DNA of 64,000 bases from an uncultured Clostridium sp. (GTDB taxonomy: Bacteria; Bacillota_I; Bacilli_A; RF39; UBA660), in assembly GCA_947427095.1 (NCBI GenBank), contig CANEGO010000001.1, positions 1-64,000 on the forward strand, written 5' to 3'. The position numbers and the translations under genes were made by a program. Positions within the stretch are counted from its first letter, which is position 1. Every line of letters starts with the position of its first letter. Shown here one piece after another: positions 43,861 through 52,789 of the stretch. The notes under the pieces are model-generated. The model saw only the letters and a list, made by a program, of their open reading frames with translations. It searched no databases and had not been told where the DNA came from.

Positions 43861-46226
43861 TTATCTCTTAAAGTTGCTGGAATACTTTCAGTAACTTTTT
43901 TTATTATGTTATTAAAGCTTTCCATAACTTCTTCTTCTGTTAATGTTTTTTTATCATCTTGGAAATATAACGAGAATGCTAAAGATTTTTTACCTACACC
44001 TACGTTATCACCAACATAAATATCAAATAACTCTTGATTTATAAGGTTTCTTCCACCTGCTTTTTTAATTTCTTTCATTACGCTTTCAACCGTCACATTA
44101 TTATCAACGATAAATGCAACGTCCTTTTTAACGATAGGATACTTAGGGATTTCTTTAAATGACATTCTGGTTCCTCTATTAGAAAGTAACTTAGTTAAGT
44201 TAAGTTCAAATACGTATACGTCGTCTTTTATTACGTTTGGATGAAGTTTACCAATAACTCCAACTTTTTTACCTTGCATAAGTATGCTTGCACTTTGTCC
44301 TGGATGTAGTTCTTCTGGAACATCACTAACATTTAAACTATATCTTCCGTTATATCCTAAGTAATCTAGTAGTTCTTCTAAAACACCCTTAATTGTATAA
44401 AAATCTACTTTAGTATTATTAATATCTAAATAATAATCTCCAGTCATTAAAACAGCAAGCTTTAAATCTTCTTTATAACAATCATTTTCTTTGTAGAAAC
44501 CTTTACCTACTTCAAATATAGAAATATCACTATTGTTGCGTGCTTTATTATATAAATAAATTTCTTTTAATGAATAAAGAAGGCTATATCTTAAAGTATT
44601 TCTATCTTCACTCATTGGATCATTTAAAGTTATTTCCGTAAAATCTTCAGTAGTAAATTTATGTGCTTCAGAGTTAGGTATAAGACTATAACTTAAAGTT
44701 TCGTTTAAACCTAAGTTTATTAATTTGTTTTTTATTTCCCTTTTAGTTCTATCAAAATGACTATTAACTAGTTTTAAAACCGGAAGTTTACCCTTAATAT
44801 TATCCATTCCGTAAATTCTTCCAACTTCTTCGATTAAGTCTTCAACGATTGAAATATCAAGTCTTCTTGTTGGAACCGTAACAGTTAGATAATCATCCTT
44901 ATCTTCTACTTTAAATGCTAGTGATTTTAGTATTTCTATAACTTCATTTTTTGGAATACTTATTCCCAAAACCTTATCTATTTTTTCTAACTTAATATCA
45001 ATTACTTTTTCATTCTTACTTGTTTTATCATATTTAACCATGCCATCTAATACAGTTCCACAAGCATATTTTTCAAGCAAAGCACAACTTCTTTCAATAG
45101 CCATGTAAGTTCTATTTGGATCAAGACCTTTTTCAAACCTATTAGATGCTTCACTTCTAAGTATCTTCTTAGATGTTCTTCTTATTTTAACTTTATCAAA
45201 TATAGCAGATTCAATTATTATATCCGTTGTAGAAGGTTCTACCTCGGTAGATAATCCTCCCATAACACCTGCTAAGCCTACTGCTTTTTCTTTGTCTGAT
45301 ATTACTATATCATCAGTTGTTAACGTTCTTTCTATACCATCTAAAGTAGTTAGTTTTTCACCATCATTTGCATTTCTAACAATTAAAGTATCACCAAGTG
45401 ATTTAGCATCGTAATAATGAAGTGGTTGACCTGTTTCAAGCATAACGTAGTTTGATATATCAACAACGTTGTTTATTGGTCTAATACCTGATGCAATAAG
45501 CCTTTCTTTAATAAAATCAGGGCTTTCTTTTATAACAACGTTCTTAACTTTTTTAGCTAAAAATATAGGACAATCACCAGTTTTTACTTCAACTTTAAAT
45601 TCATCATTAACATTTTCATCATTATGTGTATAACTTAAATCAATTTCTTTTACATCTTTTTTATATATTGCACCTAATTCATAAGCCATACCTAAGATGC
45701 TAAGTAAATCACCTCTATTAGAAGTAAGTTCAAAATCAATTACTTCATCATCTAGGTTTAATGCTTTTATAGCATCAGTACCAATTTCAGCATTATCTGG
45801 TAATTCATGAATTCCGGTTTTATCTTTTTCTTCTAAGAATTTATTATCAAGACCTAGTTCCGCTTTAGAGCAAAGCATTCCATTTGATTCTACGCCTCTT
45901 ATCATTCCTTTTTTTATTTCACCACCAGGTAAAATAGCGCCAGCAAGTGCAACTACTACTTTGATACCGCATCTTACGTTAGGAGCACCACATACGATGT
46001 TTAAAACTTCACTTCCAACGTTTACCATGCAAACATGTAAATGATCGCTATCAGGATGATTAGTGCACTCTATTACCTCACCTACAACTAGGTTTGTACA
46101 ATTAATTAGTTTTCCAGCATAATCATATTCATTACCAACACTTGTCATATCTTCAGCAATTTGTTCTACCTTCAAGTCTTCTGGTAAATCTATATAATCA
46201 CTAACAAATCTTCTAGATAATTTCAT
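43857..46226 (-). CDS. pheT: Phenylalanyl-tRNA synthetase beta subunit
   Basis: A 789-residue beta subunit. Residues 40-150 form the EMAP-type tRNA-binding domain (LVVGEVIECTNHPDSDHLHV); then B3/B4 editing (SNRGDLLSILGMAYEL), B5 and the catalytic-like core, and a C-terminal FDX-ACB anticodon domain (ISVVEDLIEEVGRIYG in the centre; KEIPKYPIVKKDVAFIVDNN at the end). It overlaps pheS by one base and works as an alpha2-beta2 enzyme. Confidence 0.97.
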   Translation of the reverse strand: MKLSRRFVSDYIDLPEDLKVEQIAEDMTSVGNEYDYAGKLINCTNLVVGEVIECTNHPDSDHLHVCMVNVGSEVLNIVCGAPNVRCGIKVVVALAGAILPGGEIKKGMIRGVESNGMLCSKAELGLDNKFLEEKDKTGIHELPDNAEIGTDAIKALNLDDEVIDFELTSNRGDLLSILGMAYELGAIYKKDVKEIDLSYTHNDENVNDEFKVEVKTGDCPIFLAKKVKNVVIKESPDFIKERLIASGIRPINNVVDISNYVMLETGQPLHYYDAKSLGDTLIVRNANDGEKLTTLDGIERTLTTDDIVISDKEKAVGLAGVMGGLSTEVEPSTTDIIIESAIFDKVKIRRTSKKILRSEASNRFEKGLDPNRTYMAIERSCALLEKYACGTVLDGMVKYDKTSKNEKVIDIKLEKIDKVLGISIPKNEVIEILKSLAFKVEDKDDYLTVTVPTRRLDISIVEDLIEEVGRIYGMDNIKGKLPVLKLVNSHFDRTKREIKNKLINLGLNETLSYSLIPNSEAHKFTTEDFTEITLNDPMSEDRNTLRYSLLYSLKEIYLYNKARNNSDISIFEVGKGFYKENDCYKEDLKLAVLMTGDYYLDINNTKVDFYTIKGVLEELLDYLGYNGRYSLNVSDVPEELHPGQSASILMQGKKVGVIGKLHPNVIKDDVYVFELNLTKLLSNRGTRMSFKEIPKYPIVKKDVAFIVDNNVTVESVMKEIKKAGGRNLINQELFDIYVGDNVGVGKKSLAFSLYFQDDKKTLTEEEVMESFNNIIKKVTESIPATLRDN

Positions 46227-47275
46227 TATTCATCATCCTTTCTATCAAATTGGGTTAAGAACCTAATATCATTTTGATATATCGTTCTAATATCAGTTAT
46301 TCCATATTTAAACATGGCAAATCTATCCATTCCGGTACCAAATGCGAAGCCTTGGTACTTAGTGCTGTCATACCCACTCATCTCTAAAACGTTTGGATGA
46401 ACCATTCCAGCACCTAGTACTTCTATCCAACCAGTCCCCTTACATAATGGGCAACCTTTTCCACCACATTTAAAGCAAGTTACGTCAACTTCTACTGATG
46501 GTTCTGTAAATGGGAAGTAACTCGGTCTAAATCTTACCTTAGTTTTTTCACCTAATATTGTTTTACAAAATAACTCTAGTGTTCCTTTTAAATCTGCCAT
46601 TGAAACATCTTCATCTATTACAAGTCCTTCTATTTGCATGAATTGATGTGAATGGGTTGCATCTTCATCTCTTCTGTATACTTTTCCAGGGCAAACTATT
46701 CTAAGTGGTCCCTTATCTTTATTTTCTTCCATCGCACGAACTTGTGCAGTAGATGTTTGGCTTCTTAATAAATAGTTTTCAAACTCATCTTTTAAATAAA
46801 ACGTATCTTGCGCATCTCTTGCAGCATGTCCCTTTGGTAAATTTAATTTTTGGAAACAGTTTTCATCACTTTCAATTTCAGGCCCATCATAAATTGTATA
46901 TCCCATTGACAAGAATAAATCTTCAAACTTTTCTTCTATTCTAGTCATAGGGTGTTTAGAACCACGTTTTATTCTTTTACTTGGTACTGTTACGTCTATC
47001 TTTTCACTTTCTAATTTTCTATTCAACTCTGCAGTTTCCAACTCTTTTTTCTTTTCTTCCAAAGAATTAGTAACAAGACACCTTACCTCGTTAACAAGCA
47101 TACCAAACTCTTTTTTTTGCTCACTTGGAATATCTTTCATCATTTTAGAAAGCTCTGTTATCTTACCTTGTTTACCTAGATATTCTACCCTTATATCATT
47201 TAAAGTCTTCATATCGTTAATTGTTAAAACGTCTTTTTCAAAAGCTTCTTTAATTACGTTTACTTTTTCATTCAT
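46226..47275 (-). CDS. pheS: Phenylalanyl-tRNA synthetase alpha subunit
   Basis: A 349-residue class II catalytic subunit that attaches Phe to tRNA-Phe. Motif 2 region VYRRDEDATHSHQFMQIEGL and motif 3 FAFGTGMDRFAMFKYGI are visible, with a zinc-binding-looking CFKCGGKGCPLCKGTGWIEV insertion, as in other Bacillota. A T-box with a UUC codon controls it (47295-47505). Confidence 0.97.
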   Translation of the reverse strand: MNEKVNVIKEAFEKDVLTINDMKTLNDIRVEYLGKQGKITELSKMMKDIPSEQKKEFGMLVNEVRCLVTNSLEEKKKELETAELNRKLESEKIDVTVPSKRIKRGSKHPMTRIEEKFEDLFLSMGYTIYDGPEIESDENCFQKLNLPKGHAARDAQDTFYLKDEFENYLLRSQTSTAQVRAMEENKDKGPLRIVCPGKVYRRDEDATHSHQFMQIEGLVIDEDVSMADLKGTLELFCKTILGEKTKVRFRPSYFPFTEPSVEVDVTCFKCGGKGCPLCKGTGWIEVLGAGMVHPNVLEMSGYDSTKYQGFAFGTGMDRFAMFKYGITDIRTIYQNDIRFLTQFDRKDDE

Positions 47276-47294
47276 AGCATTTCCTCCTCTACTA

Positions 47295-47505
47295 AAAAAA
47301 ATCTATGATAACAAGGGCGAAAATATTTTCCGTGGTACCACCTTGCTTCATAGATTTCTATGCACTTTATTTTCTTGTAACGTAAGATATACGTGATAAC
47401 TTTAGGTTATCCAGCTCCAAAGCGAATTCATAAGATATTACTATTAGTTTCCACCAGCCACTAATTCTCTATAAGCTTTTTTCTTATTACTACTCTTCTT
47501 CACTG
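47295..47505 (-). promoter_or_regulatory. T-box riboswitch, Phe-specific
   Basis: The minus-strand leader holds the T-box AAGGTGGTACCACGG (47331-47346) between arms that pair as a terminator: ATCTATGAAGCAAGG with CCTTGTTATCATAGAT, followed by eight T. The specifier codon UUC (47424-47426) lies in a purine-rich Stem I loop context (ATGAATTCGC). Uncharged tRNA-Phe should bind, stabilise the antiterminator and let pheST be transcribed. Confidence 0.93.
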
Positions 47506-47521
47506 CCTTTAACTAAAATTT

Positions 47522-47549
47522 ATTATACCATATTAAAAGCCTTTGTCAA
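47522..47549 (-). promoter_or_regulatory. Consensus promoter of the pheST T-box transcript
   Basis: TTGACA (47544-47549) and TATAAT (47522-47527) are perfect, with a 16-base spacer on the minus strand. Confidence 0.88.
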
Positions 47550-47601
47550 ATATTAACTTGGACTGTTTAATAGCCTTTTTAATAGCTATAGATTATCTTA
47601 C

Positions 47602-47642
47602 AAACAAAAAAACGATTTAATTTTTTATAAATCATTTTTTAC
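47602..47642 (-). terminator. Terminator of the 47625 gene
   Basis: On the minus strand AAAATGATTTA and TAAATCGTTTT pair (one G-T) around an A/T loop and are followed by a T-run. It overlaps the stop codon of the Ig-like gene. Confidence 0.65.
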
Positions 47643-48299
47643 TTTCTTTACATCACTAATATTTCCAGCTGTATCCACCACTCTTACATATTTTATATTA
47701 AATAATTCTTTATTTATGGTAGCTGATTTTCCAGAAATATTTTCTTCTTCCCAATTAATACCATCATAAGAATACTGAATACTTGATAAACCCGTATTAT
47801 CCGATGCTAAAATACTTAATTTATCAAAATTAACATCAATTTTTAACGTAGGGGTTTCCTTGTCTATTTTAACTAATGCTTCATATACATAGCTTTGATA
47901 ACCTTTTTCGTTTTCCACTTTAACGTATACTGTCTTATTCATGGTTTTAGTAAACAGTAACTTAATATTAGCCTCTTTACCATAATTGGCCTCGTAAACA
48001 TCATCATACCAAGTCTTTTTATCATACGAGTAATAAACTTTATCTATTTTATACATACTTTCTGCAAAAACAGTTAAAACGACATCCTCATTAACTAACC
48101 TATCACCACTAGAATTAATAACCATTGTTATAACAGGATAATAACTACTATTAGCGTTTTGATTTAAGTCTTTAGACATCTTATTTAGACTAGCCTTTAT
48201 TTTATTAGTTGTTCCACTAATGAATAAGAAATAACTAGTTAAGATTATAAACATTGAAAGTAGAAATAAAACTAAAATATTTTTCTTATCCTTCTTCAT
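47625..48299 (-). CDS. Membrane-anchored protein with Ig-like domains
   Basis: A 224-residue protein with an N-terminal membrane anchor (NILVLFLLSMFIILTSYFLF) and two extracellular beta-sandwich domains: YYSYDKKTWYDDVYEANYG and IQYSYDGINWEEENISGK are repeats of the same fold, ending AGNISDVKKV. It resembles bacterial Ig-like (Big_3/Y_Y_Y-like) surface modules. Function unknown. It lies between frr and the pheST leader, with terminators on both sides. Confidence 0.65.
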   Translation of the reverse strand: MKKDKKNILVLFLLSMFIILTSYFLFISGTTNKIKASLNKMSKDLNQNANSSYYPVITMVINSSGDRLVNEDVVLTVFAESMYKIDKVYYSYDKKTWYDDVYEANYGKEANIKLLFTKTMNKTVYVKVENEKGYQSYVYEALVKIDKETPTLKIDVNFDKLSILASDNTGLSSIQYSYDGINWEEENISGKSATINKELFNIKYVRVVDTAGNISDVKKVKNDL

Positions 48300-48341
48300 A
48301 AAAGCCCTCCTAGTCTAATACAATTATACTTTCTTTTTACT

Positions 48342-48372
48342 AAAAAAACAATAACTTTATTGTTATTGTTTT
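48342..48372 (-). terminator. Terminator of frr
   Basis: AAAACAATAAC and GTTATTGTTTT form a perfect 11-bp stem over a 6-base loop, with T after it on the minus strand, three bases after the frr stop. Confidence 0.88.
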
Positions 48373-48374
48373 TG

Positions 48375-48920
48375 TTATATTTCCATAAGCTCGTTTTCCT
48401 TTGTTTTTAACTTATCATCTACTATTTTATTATAATTAGCAATTAAATCTTGAACATCTTCCATCGCTCTTTTTTGATTATCTTCAGGTATTTCCAATTT
48501 TTTAATGTCACCATTAGCATCCTGTCTTATGTTTCTAAGCGCTATTTTAGCATCTTCCGCTAAAGACTTAGCTTCTTTTACGTATTCCTTTCTTCTTTCC
48601 TCGGTAAGCTCTGGAATAACAAGCATAACCGTTTCTCCATTATTATTAGGTGTAAGACCAATATTAGCTTCAAATATAGCCTTTTCTATTGCTCCTATAC
48701 TACTTCTATCAAATGGTTTAATAACAAGTTTTCTAGCTTCTGGAACCGATATTGTAGCAAGTTGGATAAGTGGCGTTGGGGCTCCATAATACTCAACTGT
48801 TACTTTATCTAAGATTTTTGGATTAGCACGGCCTGCACGAACGTTTAAAAATCTATTTTCCATAATCTGGATTGCTTTTTGCATCTTATCTTCAGTTTCT
48901 AATAAAATATCGTCAGTCAT
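48375..48920 (-). CDS. frr: Ribosome recycling factor
   Basis: A 181-residue RRF that splits post-termination ribosomes with EF-G. NRFLNVRAGRANPKILDKVT, VEYYGAPTPLIQLATISVPE, PFDRSSIGAIEKAIFEANIG and IRQDANGDIKKLE are diagnostic. The gene has its own promoter and terminator. In many bacteria pyrH lies between tsf and frr; here it is absent and a thioredoxin-like lipoprotein takes the place. Confidence 0.97.
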   Translation of the reverse strand: MTDDILLETEDKMQKAIQIMENRFLNVRAGRANPKILDKVTVEYYGAPTPLIQLATISVPEARKLVIKPFDRSSIGAIEKAIFEANIGLTPNNNGETVMLVIPELTEERRKEYVKEAKSLAEDAKIALRNIRQDANGDIKKLEIPEDNQKRAMEDVQDLIANYNKIVDDKLKTKENELMEI

Positions 48921-48942
48921 TATATCCCTCTTTCATAAATAT

Positions 48943-48983
48943 ATTATAAATAAAAAAAGACTTTGTGACAAGCCTTTTTAATC
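48943..48983 (-). promoter_or_regulatory. frr promoter overlapping the previous terminator
   Basis: TTGTCA (48966-48971) and TATAAT (48943-48948) are 17 bases apart. The -35 lies in the loop of a hairpin AAAAAGGCTT/AAGTCTTTTT (48957-48983, one G-T pair) with a T-run, which terminates the upstream rpsB-tsf-lipoprotein transcript. Confidence 0.7.
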
Positions 48984-49006
48984 AATAAACTAACTTATTA
49001 AAATAA

Positions 49007-49585
49007 TTATTTAACTTCCTCATTCGTTTTTTCTATTAACATTTTATCAATCAAACTCAAAAAGCTACTTTTTAAGTTTGATTTTTCTTCTTCCGTTAAT
49101 ATTTCTTCGGCATCAGAAGATAAAACCCCAACGTATACACCTATTATGTTACCATTATTTACGAAAACAATGGTTGGTGCTTTAATTTTACTTTTCTCCT
49201 CATCATCTTTTATATAATCTGATAATACGTTAGTTAATTTTCTATATTCATCAGTGTTATTTTCTCTTATATCTTTAAAATTATAATATAATATTTCGTC
49301 TATGTTTTTTTCTTTGGCAGCCTTGTTTAGCACTGGAACTATTTTTGTACATAAATCGCAACTTGGAAAACCTAAATATATAATTCCACTACCACTTTCT
49401 ATGGTATCCATAACGTTATCATAAGTTGCATACACGTAAATATTATTATTATCATTTAATTCATATTCTTTACTAAACCTTATGGCATCAGTTTTTGTAT
49501 CATCTTCTACCTTTGTAACCTCAACCATATTACAACCCGCTAAAACTAACAAAAAAGTTAGTAATAACGCCACTAACTTTTTCAT
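49007..49585 (-). CDS. Thioredoxin-like lipoprotein
   Basis: A 192-residue lipoprotein: signal peptide MKKLVALLLTFLLV and lipobox LAGCN, then a thioredoxin-fold domain with the active-site-like SCDLC preceded by IIYLGFPS. The conserved cis-Pro is in KIKAPTIVFVNNG. It probably acts on extracellular disulfides or as a bacteriocin-accessory-type protein of unknown role. It starts two bases after the tsf stop, so it is cotranscribed with translation genes. Confidence 0.8.
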   Translation of the reverse strand: MKKLVALLLTFLLVLAGCNMVEVTKVEDDTKTDAIRFSKEYELNDNNNIYVYATYDNVMDTIESGSGIIYLGFPSCDLCTKIVPVLNKAAKEKNIDEILYYNFKDIRENNTDEYRKLTNVLSDYIKDDEEKSKIKAPTIVFVNNGNIIGVYVGVLSSDAEEILTEEEKSNLKSSFLSLIDKMLIEKTNEEVK

Positions 49586-49587
49586 TT

Positions 49588-50460
49588 TTATTCACCATTC
49601 ATCTGAGCAGCTACTTCTTCAGCAAAGTTTTCTTGACGTTTTTCTAGACCTTCACCAACTTCGTATCTAATAACATCAATAATTTTACCACCATTATTAC
49701 TTACAAACTTACCTACAGTAACAGAGTTATCCTTAACAAATTCTTGTTCCTCAAGACAAATTTCTTTATAATACTTGTTAATTCTTCCCATAACCATCTT
49801 TTCAGCAATATTAGCTGGTTTACCTTCTCTAATAGCCTCTTCAGTTAAAATTTTCTTTTCATTTTCTACTTGATCAGCTGGAACTTGTTCTTTAGTTACA
49901 TATTCTGGACGCATTGCAGCTGCATGCATACAAACGTCTTTAGCAACATTTTCCGATGCGCCTTTTATCAATGACAAAACAGAGATTTTACCACCCATAT
50001 GGATGTAAGAACCAAAATTTTCATCATCACTTTTTTCAAGTAACGTAAATCTTCTAAATGAAATTTTTTCTCCAATTGTTGCAGTCATAGAAGTAACATA
50101 ATCATTTAAAGTTCCTTGTTCACAATCTAATGATAAAGCTTCTTCATTTGTTTTCGCATTACTATTTAAAATAGTTGTTGCAACATCATCCATGAATTTT
50201 TGAAACTTTTCATTTTTTGCAACAAAGTCAGTTTCACAGTTAATTTCTAGAATAACTGCCTTATTACCTTCTATTTTAATGGTTGATAAACCTTCAGCAG
50301 CAATTCTACCTGCTTTTTTAGCAGCCTTAGCAATACCTTTTTCTCTTAGCCATTCAGTAGCTTTCTTAATATCATTATCATTTTCTTCTAAAGCCTTTTT
50401 GCAATCCATCATTCCAGCTCCAGAAATATCTCTTAATTCTTTAATTAAACTTGCGTTCAT
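49588..50460 (-). CDS. tsf: Elongation factor Ts
   Basis: A 290-residue EF-Ts that recharges EF-Tu with GTP. Diagnostic blocks are IKELRDISGAGMMDCKKALE, ATEWLREKGIAKAAKKAGRI-AAEG, INCETDFVAKNEKFQKFMDD and MHAAAMRPEYVTKEQVPAD. It follows rpsB, from which it is separated by a 10-bp hairpin. Confidence 0.97.
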   Translation of the reverse strand: MNASLIKELRDISGAGMMDCKKALEENDNDIKKATEWLREKGIAKAAKKAGRIAAEGLSTIKIEGNKAVILEINCETDFVAKNEKFQKFMDDVATTILNSNAKTNEEALSLDCEQGTLNDYVTSMTATIGEKISFRRFTLLEKSDDENFGSYIHMGGKISVLSLIKGASENVAKDVCMHAAAMRPEYVTKEQVPADQVENEKKILTEEAIREGKPANIAEKMVMGRINKYYKEICLEEQEFVKDNSVTVGKFVSNNGGKIIDVIRYEVGEGLEKRQENFAEEVAAQMNGE

Positions 50461-50484
50461 ATCCTTCTTCTCCTTTTATAATTA

Positions 50485-50508
50485 AAGATGATTTTTATAA
50501 ATCATCTT
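50485..50508 (-). terminator. Hairpin between rpsB and tsf (attenuator candidate)
   Basis: AAGATGATTT and AAATCATCTT form a perfect 10-bp stem over a TTAT-type loop. On the minus strand only TAATTATAAAA follows, a poor T-tract, so it should only partly stop transcription or slow mRNA decay, setting the S2 to EF-Ts ratio. Confidence 0.55.
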
Positions 50509-50515
50509 ATGTTAA

Positions 50516-51499
50516 TTATTTTGTTAAAGCTTTAACTAACTCATCTTTCTTTAGTTTTGAATAACCTTCTATTTTAGCCTCTTTTGCCATAGCCTTTAAT
50601 TCTGCAACAGTTTTCTTTGCCAAATCCGTAACCTCTTCAGCAGCTTCCTTTACGATTTCTTTTACTTCTTCTATTTTTTCTTTAGCTACTGGAGCAACTT
50701 CTTTAACCTTTTTTTCTACAACATTTTTAACGTCTTTAGCTAGTTCTTTAACGTCACTAACTACTTCTTTTGCAGCAGCTTTAGTTTTATCTTCTTCAGT
50801 TACGTAATCTTCAATTGGTTTTCCCGTTGCTTCACATATTGCGTTATTTAAAACCCCTAACACTATTTTAACAGCACGAATAGCATCATCATTTCCTGGA
50901 ATAACATAATCAACTAAATCTGGATCACAGTTAGTATCTACTATACCAAATACTGGAATACCAAGTTTTCTAGCTTCATTTATTGCGTTAATTTCCTTTT
51001 TAGGATCAACGATAACCATAGCTTGTGGTAATTTTTTCATTTCTCTAAGTCCACAGAAATAAGAGTTTAATTTTTCATATTCCTTACGTATCTTAACTAC
51101 TTCTTTTTTAGGTAACTTATCAAAAGTTCCGTCTTTTTCCATTTTTTCAATTTGGTCTAATCGTCCAATTCTTCTTCTAATGGTTCTAAAGTTAGTAAGT
51201 GTTCCACCTAACCAACGCTTTGCAACGTAGTAACTATCAGATCTTTTAGCCTCTTCCTCGGCTGATTCTTGAGCTTGCTTTTTAGTTCCTACAAAAATAA
51301 CTTTTCCACCGTTTGCGGCGATTTCTTTTAAAGCAGCATATGCTTCTTCAATTTTCTTTACCGTTTTTTGCAAATCGATAATATAAATATCATCCCTTGC
51401 GGTAAATATATATTCTTTCATCTTTGGATTCCATCTTTTTGTTTGATGTCCAAAGTGTACACCTGCCTCTAGCAAGTAACTCATTGATACAACTGGCAT
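50516..51499 (-). CDS. rpsB: Ribosomal protein S2 with a Rho_N-like C-terminal extension
   Basis: A 327-residue uS2, about 80 longer than usual. The core has [60 protein letters not shown] and [20 protein letters not shown]. After residue 245 comes a Lys/Glu/Ala-rich helical linker and a final [20 protein letters not shown] followed by DELVKALTK, a Rho_N/SAP-like helix-extended-helix. I chose MPVVSMSY after AAGGAGG; longer frames run through the leader. Confidence 0.93.
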   Translation of the reverse strand: MPVVSMSYLLEAGVHFGHQTKRWNPKMKEYIFTARDDIYIIDLQKTVKKIEEAYAALKEIAANGGKVIFVGTKKQAQESAEEEAKRSDSYYVAKRWLGGTLTNFRTIRRRIGRLDQIEKMEKDGTFDKLPKKEVVKIRKEYEKLNSYFCGLREMKKLPQAMVIVDPKKEINAINEARKLGIPVFGIVDTNCDPDLVDYVIPGNDDAIRAVKIVLGVLNNAICEATGKPIEDYVTEEDKTKAAAKEVVSDVKELAKDVKNVVEKKVKEVAPVAKEKIEEVKEIVKEAAEEVTDLAKKTVAELKAMAKEAKIEGYSKLKKDELVKALTK

Positions 51500-51539
51500 T
51501 TTCTTTTCCTCCTTCGTTTTAACCTCTAAACTCTTCATC

Positions 51540-51577
51540 TTTACATACTCACCCTCTTCGGGCACTCGAGATGTAAA
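51540..51577 (-). promoter_or_regulatory. Stem-loop leader of rpsB (autoregulation candidate)
   Basis: The 115-base leader contains TTTACAT...ATGTAAA enclosing CTC/GAG and CCC-gaaga-GGG pairs. This interrupted long stem is of the kind that ribosomal protein S2 binds to repress rpsB-tsf in other bacteria. The role is inferred from position. Confidence 0.5.
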
Positions 51578-51622
51578 TCCAAGTTTATGCGTATTTCTTT
51601 CCTTATTCGAAAAGCCATGCTT

Positions 51623-51652
51623 ATTATAACACATAAATATTATATGATACAA
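51623..51652 (-). promoter_or_regulatory. rpsB-tsf promoter
   Basis: TTGTAT (51647-51652) and perfect TATAAT (51623-51628) with 18 bases between, on the minus strand. Confidence 0.8.
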
Positions 51653-51738
51653 GGTATTTTTTTATATTTTATAAAGAAAAAAGAGTAAAATCTTTAGTTA
51701 ATTTTTCTCTTTTATTTCCACTTTTCGTTTTATCTAAA

Positions 51739-52383
51739 TTAACATCCCATACAAGAGTTCATCCAATTTAATGCAAAATTACTATCAACGTATGGTTTAT
51801 CATTTACTATGTTAAGATACCAATCATATTTTTCTTTTTCCATACAAGTTAATGTTTCTTTATCTTTTATTTTTTTCTGCAAATATTTGGCATCTTCTTT
51901 TAACTTATCAAGTAAGTATGCTTCAGTTTCCATTCCTGTATACTCTTCTAATATTTTTGCTAAATCATTATTAAATAAAAGACAATCGTAAACAAAACTT
52001 CTTAAGTTAATAGTTTGTTCACAAGTACCACCTATTTTAGTAGGTTTAACGGTTTTACCAAGCATTGGTCTTTCTTCACTTGGTAACTTACACCCTTTAT
52101 CAGTTAATTGACTACATGGTCCACCTTTACCTAATATATCTATAACATCAGCACCTTCATCCCTTGCCTTTAAATATAAAATAAACGTCCAAGCATCACC
52201 ACAAAAACCATTAACAGGCTGGCCAGCAATTGATGCAGTTCCTTGTTTTAAAAGCTCCTTAATTTTTTCAACATCTAATCCCTTTTCATAAAATTGCCTT
52301 ATAGAATATATACATCCGACTGTTTTACAACATGATCCGCCACATTTTGCACACATGTTTTCGTCTTTGTAATATGTTTCCAT
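51739..52383 (-). CDS. Cysteine-cluster (YkgJ-like) metal-binding protein
   Basis: A 214-residue protein with an N-terminal cluster CAKCGGSCCKTVGC and more cysteines in GFCGDAW, GGPCSQLTDKGCKLPSEERP, GGTCEQ and the C-terminal CMGC. The arrangement resembles the YkgJ/flagellin-lysine methylase-type zinc- or iron-binding family. It may carry a metal or Fe-S centre. No enzyme activity can be assigned. It is a single gene between rpsB and the nucleotide-sanitising pair. Confidence 0.65.
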   Translation of the reverse strand: METYYKDENMCAKCGGSCCKTVGCIYSIRQFYEKGLDVEKIKELLKQGTASIAGQPVNGFCGDAWTFILYLKARDEGADVIDILGKGGPCSQLTDKGCKLPSEERPMLGKTVKPTKIGGTCEQTINLRSFVYDCLLFNNDLAKILEEYTGMETEAYLLDKLKEDAKYLQKKIKDKETLTCMEKEKYDWYLNIVNDKPYVDSNFALNWMNSCMGC

Positions 52384-52450
52384 TTTAATATCCCCCTAAA
52401 ATCAAAAATATTGCAATTATTATACTTATAGCACTTAAAAAGTCAAGCAA

Positions 52451-52789
52451 TTAATCTTGACCTTTACTAGTACTTATCAAAAATATCCTTTTATCAAATG
52501 ACCCACGTTTATTTCTTTTATTAATAGCAATTTTTTCTATCTCTTTAATATCACTATCTATAAGTTTTAATTTAGCTAGTATAACTTCATAAAGATCCGC
52601 TAATTCTTCTTTTATTTCATCATCTGTTTTAGTGCTAATAACTTCATTAGCTTCTTCTAAAAGTTTTCTATTAAGTTCGTTTTTATATTCATCATCTGAT
52701 AAAATTCTTATTTCTGCTATTTCATTATTAGATTTTATTATATCAGGAATATTATCCCTTACTAACTTATTAAATACTTGTTTTTTCAT
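52451..52789 (-). CDS. MazG-like nucleotide pyrophosphohydrolase
   Basis: A 112-residue small all-alpha NTP pyrophosphohydrolase, the phosphoribosyl-ATP pyrophosphohydrolase-like group: NKLVRDNIPDIIKSNNEIAE, EEANEVISTKTDDEIKEELADL with metal-binding acids (EEANE, EELAD). It probably removes non-canonical nucleotides. The start overlaps the stop of the HD-domain gene by one base, so both act together. Confidence 0.85.
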   Translation of the reverse strand: MKKQVFNKLVRDNIPDIIKSNNEIAEIRILSDDEYKNELNRKLLEEANEVISTKTDDEIKEELADLYEVILAKLKLIDSDIKEIEKIAINKRNKRGSFDKRIFLISTSKGQD

